A stretch of 29,374 nucleotides of DNA, taken from IMG/VR virus record IMGVR_UViG_3300023235_000098, positions 1 through 29,374 of that record. One strand, given 5' to 3'. A program made the position numbers and the translations under genes. Shown piece after piece: positions 13,881-20,227 of this stretch. The DNA comes from a virus. The notes under the pieces are model-generated. The model ran no database searches, was not told where the DNA came from, and saw nothing but the letters and a program-made list of their open reading frames with translations. Within the stretch, counting starts at the first letter, position 1. Every line of letters begins with the position of its first letter.

Positions 13881-14638
13881 GTGGTTTTTTGGTTAAAATA
13901 GTCAATGATTTGTTCAGTATTACCAACTATTATCCTGTGTTTGTGAGATAAACAAGTTTCTTTTAGTCTATCAATGTGACTTTCGCCTTCTATTCCGTCT
14001 AATTGAATAAAAAATATACTAGTATCATTATTTTGATTACAGTATAATTTAGCTTGTTCGGCAAACATAACTGCCTCTGTCATCTGTTGAGTTTGAATTG
14101 AACCAGAGTCTTTTGAATATTTTAAAAAGCCATATGCTGTAAAGCTATAATCGTATGGTTGAATTTTAACATCAATGCTTCTTGCTTCACCTATACCAGA
14201 TGTGACAGTATCTATCTTACCATTTCTTAAAGTAAGAGAACCACTTGATAAACTTATGATTTCTTTATCGCTATTAATATAACGCTTTAATGTTTCGTAT
14301 TGTACAATTTCATCTACACCTTGTCGTGTACTATCTCTACATAAAGATATTTGAATTGACTTTGGGCAAACCAAGTAATCTTTTGCTAATGATTTTATGT
14401 GATTAAAAGTTATATCTTCTTCACTCTTTAACCCATGGAATTGTAAGTTCTTAACTAATCTATTTTTTAAACCTTTAATAACAGATTTTATATTCTTATC
14501 TGTGCTATCTTCTTCGCACTGTGATATTGTTTTCCACTTTTCTCTATCTTCTATTAAATTTGATTCATTAGTTGCTTGACGACTTTTCTCTATATTATAA
14601 GTTCCGTTTTTACTTTCAACTATAATTTGTTTTGACAT
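13877..14638 (-). CDS. Unidentified 253-aa protein, possible nuclease fold
   Basis: I do not recognise this protein with confidence. Residues 1-90 are charged and helical. Residues 94-120 (SIQISLCRDSTRQGVDEIVQYETLKRY) read like a strand followed by a polar loop with Arg-Gln-Gly-x-Asp-Glu and a helix. Residues 153-160 (RSIDVKIQ) contain Asp156-x-Lys158, which could be the (D/E)xK half of a PD-(D/E)xK nuclease. Residues 165-215 alternate strands and helix with a hydrophobic core strand SIFFIQLDG. A restriction-like or recombination endonuclease is a guess from these motifs. It starts by a TAATG overlap and is the last gene of the uvsX-gp41 transcript. Confidence 0.65.
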   Translation of the reverse strand: MSKQIIVESKNGTYNIEKSRQATNESNLIEDREKWKTISQCEEDSTDKNIKSVIKGLKNRLVKNLQFHGLKSEEDITFNHIKSLAKDYLVCPKSIQISLCRDSTRQGVDEIVQYETLKRYINSDKEIISLSSGSLTLRNGKIDTVTSGIGEARSIDVKIQPYDYSFTAYGFLKYSKDSGSIQTQQMTEAVMFAEQAKLYCNQNNDTSIFFIQLDGIEGESHIDRLKETCLSHKHRIIVGNTEQIIDYFNQKTT

Positions 14639-14898
14639 TACAAAGTAATATGTAAAAACTTAGGAATACCACCTTCTAAATTCCATACTTTGTTTTTGTT
14701 TTGAAATTTTACTAATCTATGAGCATCTTCTTCAAAAAAATATTCAGCAACAACAACCTTATTAGGATACTCTAACACTTGCCAAATTATATCACCGTTT
14801 TTCTTTGTCATCTTTTTACGATAATGTAAATCTTTTTTCTGTTGGTCACCAGGTCTTTTATCGCCTCTATGAAATTTAACTTTTTGATTTTTAGCCAT
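14638..14898 (-). CDS. Small basic hypothetical protein, 86 aa
   Basis: 86 residues with a strongly basic N-terminal third (KKDLHYRKKMTKKNG) and a C-terminal half with strands and aromatic residues (VVVAEYFFEEDAHRLVKFQNKNKVW). It may be a small nucleic-acid-binding protein; no family is recognised. TAATG overlaps on both sides couple it to the gp41-like helicase and the 253-aa gene. Confidence 0.7.
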   Translation of the reverse strand: MAKNQKVKFHRGDKRPGDQQKKDLHYRKKMTKKNGDIIWQVLEYPNKVVVAEYFFEEDAHRLVKFQNKNKVWNLEGGIPKFLHITL

Positions 14899-16280
14899 TA
14901 TAATTTGAAGTCACTAAACTTGTCATAACTCTCCTCTGGTGATGGGTAGTTCTCTTTCTCTTTAGTTTGATTACTACCAACTATGTTTTGTGCTGAATTT
15001 TCTGTATCATATAATCTCATCTTAGCTTTATCAACACCTATGATAAATGATCTATTAATACCTGGGTCATTATATCTATTCTTTAATTGTTTTACTTTCA
15101 TTTGACCTAGTTGTTCTAGTTCTTCATTTGACATAAGAGCAAACATAAAGTCAGCAGTCGCTGGTAGACCAAATGATTCTGATGTATCTTCTAAACCAAT
15201 ATCTGTACTTACAAAACCAGTTCTAGTTGTTTGTGTTGCACTAAAGATTGGCACATCAAACTCAACAGCCAAACCTCTTAATTCTTCTGCGATTGCTTTG
15301 ATGTAGAAGTATGAAGATATATTACCACCTTTAAATCTACTAGAGCCACATATGTTTAGATAATCAATAAAGATTACTTGTGGTTTAAATGATTTCTTTA
15401 ATGATAATTCATTTAGTAATGCTCTAAAGTGACCAGAGTGAGCAGATGCTGTAGGATATTCTTTAATAATTAATTTACCTTTTGTCTTGCCTTCAATCTT
15501 ATTTAATTTACTATCATATAAATCTTTTGGCATATCATGTAAATCGTCCATAGAAACATCTAATAAGTTAGCGTCTATTCTTTCAGCAATTCTTTCTTCA
15601 GCCATTTCTAGTGTGATATAAAGAACATTCAAACCTTGTGTTAAAAAACTTGAAGCACAATGACACATAAACAAAGATTTACCTACACCTGTACCAGCAA
15701 GAGCAATGTTTAATGTCTTACTTGGTATACCACCTTTTGTAATTCTATTAAAGTATGATAAGTCAAATGGGTATTTCTTTTCTTTAGTGTGGTACCAATC
15801 AAATCTCTCTTGAGCGTCAGCAATGTAATCATGCCCAATATGATTATCAAATGAAACTGCTAGAGCATCAGCAAGAATACTTGGTATTGCTTCAGACTGT
15901 CGTTCTTTATCTTTACCATCTAATATTTTAATACCGTCAAGTACAGCATTATGTACTGCTCTATCTTTACAAAACTTTTCTGTTGTATCTAACAACCATT
16001 GTAAATCAGTATCTTCATGTGCTAGTGAATTGATTAATGTTTTAACACCTTGGTATTCTTCTTCATTAATATCTTTTCTATTATTAATTTCAATGGTGAT
16101 TGATTCTTTTGTAGGAACATTTTTATATTGTAAAACAAACTTTTCTATTTCTTCAAATAACAATCTCTCATCTCTTTTGTTAAAGTATAATGGTTTTAAG
16201 AAAGGTAAAGTCTTTCTAGTAAATCCTTCATTATAAAAGAGATTTGATAATATTGTTGTTTCAATTCTTTCGTTATTCAT
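14898..16280 (-). CDS. 41: Replicative DNA helicase, T4 gp41-like (DnaB family)
   Basis: 460 residues, close to T4 gp41 (475). The N-terminal domain (1-140) is helical. The RecA-like core begins with GGIPSKTLNIALAGTGVGKS (183-202), with Walker A at 195-202 (Lys201), followed by LYITLEMAEERIAERIDANLL (220-240) and Walker B VIFIDYLNI (302-310, Asp306). SATQTTR (347-353) is the helicase sensor-like segment. As the hexameric 5'-3' helicase it unwinds the fork ahead of gp43 and recruits the primase. It overlaps the upstream 111-aa gene by 8 bp and is in the uvsX operon. No primase gene is present in the window. Confidence 0.93.
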   Translation of the reverse strand: MNNERIETTILSNLFYNEGFTRKTLPFLKPLYFNKRDERLLFEEIEKFVLQYKNVPTKESITIEINNRKDINEEEYQGVKTLINSLAHEDTDLQWLLDTTEKFCKDRAVHNAVLDGIKILDGKDKERQSEAIPSILADALAVSFDNHIGHDYIADAQERFDWYHTKEKKYPFDLSYFNRITKGGIPSKTLNIALAGTGVGKSLFMCHCASSFLTQGLNVLYITLEMAEERIAERIDANLLDVSMDDLHDMPKDLYDSKLNKIEGKTKGKLIIKEYPTASAHSGHFRALLNELSLKKSFKPQVIFIDYLNICGSSRFKGGNISSYFYIKAIAEELRGLAVEFDVPIFSATQTTRTGFVSTDIGLEDTSESFGLPATADFMFALMSNEELEQLGQMKVKQLKNRYNDPGINRSFIIGVDKAKMRLYDTENSAQNIVGSNQTKEKENYPSPEESYDKFSDFKL

Positions 16281-16608
16281 CTATTTTAAAACTTCCATTA
16301 GTCATTTGTTCCTCTATCAATTCAACAAGTATATCACCGATATAGTTTCTAAATTCAGTATCTTCTACTTCTACTTTATTAGGATTAAGAAAAATATCAT
16401 AAGTAAACTTTAATGGTATCTCACCATTCGCATTTTCTGTTTCAGAAAACTTGACATTGTTATACTTATAAATTATATCTTTATATTTACCCTCTGCTAA
16501 CTTTATACAACTAAAGTCATCACCTTCTTTTTGAGCAAAGATATATCTTTTATTCTGTATCTTCTTCTTCGTCTGATCCGTAGCTGAATTTTCTTTTTGC
16601 TTGTCCAT
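16273..16608 (-). CDS. Conserved-type hypothetical protein between uvsX and gp41
   Basis: 111 residues if it begins at ATG 16608. That start lies 59 bp inside uvsX in another frame and has no convincing ribosome site. The first 20 residues are polar and biased (Lys, Gln, Asn), as expected from read-out of an overlapping gene, while the protein-like part begins near [13 protein letters not shown] (20-32) and runs through [13 protein letters not shown] to [16 protein letters not shown]. The true start may therefore be a non-ATG codon near the uvsX stop, where GAAGAAGA could act as ribosome site. The function is unknown; its position in a recombination-replication operon suggests an accessory role. 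Confidence 0.7.
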   Translation of the reverse strand: MDKQKENSATDQTKKKIQNKRYIFAQKEGDDFSCIKLAEGKYKDIIYKYNNVKFSETENANGEIPLKFTYDIFLNPNKVEVEDTEFRNYIGDILVELIEEQMTNGSFKIDE

Positions 16609-17587
16609 CTATCTTGTCTAACACTTCCTTTGTAAAATACTTCTCTGGATTATCGTTGATGTTCTTACCAAAGACTTTAGACCCATCTGGCATTTCATAT
16701 CTTGTAGATACTTTCTTAAAGATACCAGCTTCTTCAGCAAGTTCTATAAGACCATAATATTTGTCTAAACCTTTTTTATAAGTAAGTTTTACATCTATTT
16801 GTGCGTTTTCTTTTGTTAACCTAGATTTAAAATTTTTACAATGTATAATGTTTCCAACGACCTCAGTACCTTCTTTGTCTTTTCTTTTGCTGAGATAGAT
16901 GATTGATGAGGCAGCGTATTTCAAACCACTTCCACCGCCCATTTCTTTTTGAGGGAACATTGAACCTATGACATCATAAGTGTGGTTGGTCATAATTAGT
17001 GGGCAGTTTGCTCTACCAAGTTTCAATGTTAATACTCTAAATGTTGATTTGACTATTTGTGATCTAGTCATATCTCTTGTTTCTTTACCTGCGGCAGTAT
17101 CTTCCATTTCTTTTGTAGTTGATAACATACCTAAACTATCTAAAACAAACATCAAAGGCTTTCTAGTCTTCTCTGGTTGTTCTATGTATTTGTCTAATAT
17201 TTTAATTGATTGATTTCTAAATTCTTGTACAGTGGCAACTGGTACGATAACCATTCTTTTAGAATCAATACCTCTGCTCTCAATCATATCTTTTGAGATA
17301 GCACTTTCTGATTCAAAGTAGATAATACCTGCATCTGGGTCTTTATCTAAAAATGCTTTACATATACCTAATGCGAAAAATGTTTTACCTGTTGCGGCTT
17401 CACCAGCGATTGCTGTGATCTTGTTTCCTGGCATACCCTTATAGATACTACCAGATAATAATGCGTTAAACGAATATGAGCCTGTGTCAATAAAACTTGT
17501 CACATCAGCACTATCAATACCGTCACTTACTAAACCAGCATACTCATTACCGGTTTCTTTAATTATGTCTTTTAAAAAATTACTCAT
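16550..17587 (-). CDS. uvsX: UvsX, RecA-family recombinase
   Basis: 345 residues from ATG 17587, which has AAGGAG 8 bases upstream; an in-frame TTG at 17593 is too close to that site. Walker A is GEAATGKT (62-69), Walker B is LMFVLDSLG (145-153, Asp150), and the [18 protein letters not shown] segment near residue 217 is the DNA-binding/core region characteristic of phage UvsX. The C-terminus is acidic (SDEEEDTE), like RecA tails. UvsX forms filaments on ssDNA with gp32/UvsY and drives strand exchange and recombination-dependent replication. It is the first gene of the operon from the promoter at 17612-17640. Confidence 0.95.
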   Translation of the reverse strand: MSNFLKDIIKETGNEYAGLVSDGIDSADVTSFIDTGSYSFNALLSGSIYKGMPGNKITAIAGEAATGKTFFALGICKAFLDKDPDAGIIYFESESAISKDMIESRGIDSKRMVIVPVATVQEFRNQSIKILDKYIEQPEKTRKPLMFVLDSLGMLSTTKEMEDTAAGKETRDMTRSQIVKSTFRVLTLKLGRANCPLIMTNHTYDVIGSMFPQKEMGGGSGLKYAASSIIYLSKRKDKEGTEVVGNIIHCKNFKSRLTKENAQIDVKLTYKKGLDKYYGLIELAEEAGIFKKVSTRYEMPDGSKVFGKNINDNPEKYFTKEVLDKIDGQAKRKFSYGSDEEEDTE

Positions 17588-17611
17588 ATTCAATCTCCTT
17601 ATTTGTGGTAT

Positions 17612-17640
17612 AATATATCATACTTATATCTATTTGTCAA
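17612..17640 (-). promoter_or_regulatory. sigma70-type early promoter of uvsX
   Basis: Minus strand TTGACA (17640-17635), 17-bp spacer, TATATT (17617-17612), with TATGA immediately before the -10. It fills the short gap between the CmoA-like gene and uvsX and is followed by AAGGAG and ATG 17587. Confidence 0.85.
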
Positions 17641-17650
17641 CCCTAATTCC

Positions 17651-18328
17651 TTACTTCTTTAACGCAATAGCGCCCATAAAATTAAAGTTCTGCCAAAAGT
17701 TATGTACTTCAAAACCTGCCTTATTAAACATATTATATATTTCTGTTTTACTATTTAACTTCATCATATGCCTTAGCTGTACTTCTTTGTCTAATATTTC
17801 TTTATCAGTAAAGTTCTTTCTCTTATAATCATAGAAAGTAAAAGTCATCATATCTTGTATCCTTGGATTACAACTAAAAGTTTTTTCTGAAAAGATAAAC
17901 GCACCACCAGTATTTAAACCAGCATAAACTTTGTTAATAATTTCTTGTCTATCTTTGGGAGACATAAACTGTAAAGTAAATATAGAAGTCACTAAAGAAC
18001 AGTTTTGAAAATTAAAATCTCTTACATCACCTTTGTAATAATTTAAATGTTGATATTTGTCTTCATCAAAAGTATAGTCACCATAAAAATCTTCTTCTAT
18101 TTCTATACCTGTATATTGTGCGTGTGGTATATGAGGTTCATTTTGTTCTATCATACCTTTTAAAAGTTTACCTGTTGAACAACCAATGTCAACAACTTGT
18201 GTAAAATCTTCTACAAAATATTTTGATAGGGTAAGTATATCACCCCATAAGTGACTGTACCCTCTAACAGATTTATCAATGTGATTATCAAATCCTTCTT
18301 TGTCTGTGGCAAATGTAAATTTAGTCAT
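17651..18328 (-). CDS. CmoA-like class I SAM enzyme (carboxy-SAM synthase homologue)
   Basis: 225 residues with CmoA-type signatures over nearly the full length: SVRGYSHLW (20-28; CmoA SVPGYSN), VDIGCSTG (46-53; SAM motif I), GDVRDF (100-105), IFTLQFMSPKDRQEIINKVYAGLN (116-139), GGAFIFSEK (141-149) and YKRKNFTDKEIL (168-179), ending FNFMGAIALKK. In bacteria CmoA makes carboxy-S-adenosylmethionine from SAM and prephenate, used by CmoB for tRNA wobble uridine modification. No CmoB is in the window. The residue aligned (my hand alignment) with the Cx-SAM-binding Arg199 of E. coli CmoA is Glu182, with an Arg four residues later. It overlaps the cytosine methyltransferase by 8 bp (ATGACTAA) with AAGGAG at good spacing, so the two are co-translated. 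Confidence 0.8.
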   Translation of the reverse strand: MTKFTFATDKEGFDNHIDKSVRGYSHLWGDILTLSKYFVEDFTQVVDIGCSTGKLLKGMIEQNEPHIPHAQYTGIEIEEDFYGDYTFDEDKYQHLNYYKGDVRDFNFQNCSLVTSIFTLQFMSPKDRQEIINKVYAGLNTGGAFIFSEKTFSCNPRIQDMMTFTFYDYKRKNFTDKEILDKEVQLRHMMKLNSKTEIYNMFNKAGFEVHNFWQNFNFMGAIALKK

Positions 18329-19484
18329 TCATTATCTCCTTATATGGTTTTAATACTTTATTGTAAACACTTTCAGCAAGTGCCTTCATCATTAACGGAG
18401 GTACCATACGACCGATTCGTTCTGATTTTTGATTGTGTTTACCTGTTAGTTTAAAATCTTCAGGTAATGACATAATTCTTTTTAGTTCTTTAATAGTAAA
18501 TTTTCTATCTTCTGTTGGGTGGCAAGTACCAGCAACACCAGCAAGATTACCCATCGCAGTAATTGTTGGACAAGGTTTTCTTAAACTACTTCTTTTTAAA
18601 TTAAAGTGATGACCTTTGTCGTGGTAATCCATACCAGTCAATACTTTGTCAGGGTCTTTTGGCATTTTCATTAGTGTTTTACCAACAGCTCTTTCAGGAC
18701 TAATCTTATCAAACAAATATTCTAGTTCTTCTTTATCTTCATTCACTACATCATTAATAGCTTCACCAAGTGTAGTTCTAAAATCATTCTTATCAGGATA
18801 CAATTGATACATAGTCATAAAGTTTATACCAACTTTCTCAGCAACATCTTCTCTTACACCTATGAAGAAACATCTTTTACGAGATTGTGGTACACCAAAA
18901 TAACTTGAGTCTAATACATTAGCAACTATAAGATAACCTATTTCTTCAAATGTATTTTGTATCTTATGAAAATACTCTTTAGCTTCACCCATTGTCAAGC
19001 CTTCTACATTCTCGCCAATAATAACTTTTGGTTTTATATCTTTAGCCACTCTTAAAAATTCAAAGAATAAATCTTCTACATTCTCTACGCCTTTAATATC
19101 TGAATACTGTTTCTTTTTACCAAACGCATCTGCGTGAGTTCTACCCTCACCATGAGATACTGAACCTGCCATACTAAACGCTGAACACGGAGGAGAGCCA
19201 TCTAATATATCTAACTCACTAACTTTAACTCCAGCTTGTTCCATTAAATATGTACCTGTCAATTCTTTTATATCACCTGGTACGATAGTTGTATTTGGAT
19301 AATTTGCTCTATAAGTATTTTGTGCTTCAGGTACAAATTCATTAACTGCTAGTATCTTACCACCAGCCAATCTATAACCAGTTGACGAACCGCCACCACC
19401 AGCAAAAGTTGATAGTACATTAAATAGATTTCTTTTTTCACTATCTAAAGTATCTTGTAAAGTATATCTTTTATACATCTTCAT
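18321..19484 (-). CDS. C5-cytosine DNA methyltransferase with altered motif X
   Basis: 387 residues from ATG 19484 (ATG 19478 has better spacing to GGAA and may be the true start). Motif I is FAGGGGSSTGY (27-37), motif IV GSPPCSAFS (96-104, catalytic Cys100), motif VI GENVEGL (157-163), motif VIII FGVPQSRKRCFFIG (196-209), a short target-recognition region (about 210-300) and motif IX near 330-345. All catalytic parts are present, so it should act on C5 of cytosine. Motif X reads ERIGRMVPPL (355-364): Arg359 replaces the almost invariant Asn of GNAV/GNSV. That Asn lies in the cofactor pocket. With the CmoA-like gene directly downstream, use of carboxy-SAM is a strong hypothesis. No cognate restriction enzyme is recognised. 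Driven by the promoter at 19526-19554. Confidence 0.88.
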   Translation of the reverse strand: MKMYKRYTLQDTLDSEKRNLFNVLSTFAGGGGSSTGYRLAGGKILAVNEFVPEAQNTYRANYPNTTIVPGDIKELTGTYLMEQAGVKVSELDILDGSPPCSAFSMAGSVSHGEGRTHADAFGKKKQYSDIKGVENVEDLFFEFLRVAKDIKPKVIIGENVEGLTMGEAKEYFHKIQNTFEEIGYLIVANVLDSSYFGVPQSRKRCFFIGVREDVAEKVGINFMTMYQLYPDKNDFRTTLGEAINDVVNEDKEELEYLFDKISPERAVGKTLMKMPKDPDKVLTGMDYHDKGHHFNLKRSSLRKPCPTITAMGNLAGVAGTCHPTEDRKFTIKELKRIMSLPEDFKLTGKHNQKSERIGRMVPPLMMKALAESVYNKVLKPYKEIMND

Positions 19485-19525
19485 TATTCCATTTCATTAA
19501 TAACCATACGATAAAACCAAATATC

Positions 19526-19554
19526 ATTATAACATAAAGTATTGATAATGTCAA
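19526..19554 (-). promoter_or_regulatory. Consensus sigma70 promoter of the cytosine methyltransferase operon
   Basis: Minus strand TTGACA (19554-19549), 17-bp spacer, TATAAT (19531-19526), preceded by TATGT (extended -10). Both hexamers are perfect. It starts the cytosine methyltransferase/CmoA-like transcript. Confidence 0.87.
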
Positions 19555-19562
19555 GTCTATAA

Positions 19563-20099
19563 TCATACTTCATTCCCCCAACTTGTCCAGCCTTCTCGTT
19601 TTCTACGAGCAAATAGTTCAATGTATGGTCCTTCTAACATATTCTCTATGTGGTTGTACACTATATCTGGCTTTCTACTATGTTCTCGTCTTTGTTCCAC
19701 AACTAATTGTGGTATACTTTTATTTAGCCGTTTAGGTTTACCCCTTGTAGCCAATAAGCACATTTCTGGATTGCCTCTTGTCCAATATCCTAGACCTGTA
19801 AAGAAACCCATTTTAACCCGATTCGTTTTCGCCCAAGTAAAACCTACTGTCTTGTACTTGAAACCCCACGCATCAATTACTTTAAATGCTTTGTCTAGCA
19901 AAGGATCAACTACCCACATTAAAAGGACTGCATCGTCCTTAGCAAGGTCGCTAACAGGTAAAGAAATAATGTCAGACATAGACATACAATCATAGTGTCT
20001 TTCAGGGCTTTTATCTTTGCCTTTGTCACTGTAAGTTTTAAAGGTCCAAGGTGGATCCGCATATATTACTCCATGTTTTTTGTTTATATTAAATTCCAT
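19563..20099 (-). CDS. MT-A70-type adenine methyltransferase
   Basis: 178 residues. DPPW at 15-18 in VIYADPPWTF is the catalytic motif of the MT-A70 N6-adenine methyltransferases. The rest matches the family's small single-domain phage forms: HYDCMSMSDIISLPV (35-49), LLMWVVDPLL (59-68), FTWAKTN (88-94), YWTRGNPEMCLLATRG (104-119) and the C-terminal ELFARRKREGW (160-170). The expected product is N6-methyladenine in DNA, protecting phage DNA or marking it. It overlaps the small membrane gene by 11 bp. The target site cannot be told from sequence. Confidence 0.88.
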   Translation of the reverse strand: MEFNINKKHGVIYADPPWTFKTYSDKGKDKSPERHYDCMSMSDIISLPVSDLAKDDAVLLMWVVDPLLDKAFKVIDAWGFKYKTVGFTWAKTNRVKMGFFTGLGYWTRGNPEMCLLATRGKPKRLNKSIPQLVVEQRREHSRKPDIVYNHIENMLEGPYIELFARRKREGWTSWGNEV

Positions 20100-20220
20100 A
20101 AGTTAAAAAAAAGTATCTCATCAATAATATTATTATTATAAATCTAGGTATAGACCAATCTGCTTTATGCGCCAATAGAGCACCAGTGGCAAATCCCCAA
20201 TGAATACAAACTAATACCAT
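20089..20220 (-). CDS. Small two-segment membrane protein, 43 aa
   Basis: 43 residues from ATG 20220, 7 bp after the polymerase stop. Residues 1-17 and 25-40 are hydrophobic, with a short basic/polar loop between them, so a hairpin membrane protein is likely. A longer reading starting inside the polymerase gene is less probable. The ribosome site is weak (GGAGGA about 16 bases upstream); translation is probably coupled to the polymerase gene. The end overlaps the MT-A70 start. Function unknown. Confidence 0.6.
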   Translation of the reverse strand: MVLVCIHWGFATGALLAHKADWSIPRFIIIILLMRYFFLTYGI

Positions 20221-20227
20221 AAAAAAA

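Noticed and set aside
19485-19541. 18-codon frame in the leader of the cytosine methyltransferase
   Set aside because: Its ATG overlaps the -10 box, so the promoter at 19526-19554 would not transcribe it.
19621-19995. Plus-strand open frame of 124 codons
   Set aside because: Antisense to the MT-A70 methyltransferase, which has an intact DPPW motif. No domain in the plus-strand product.
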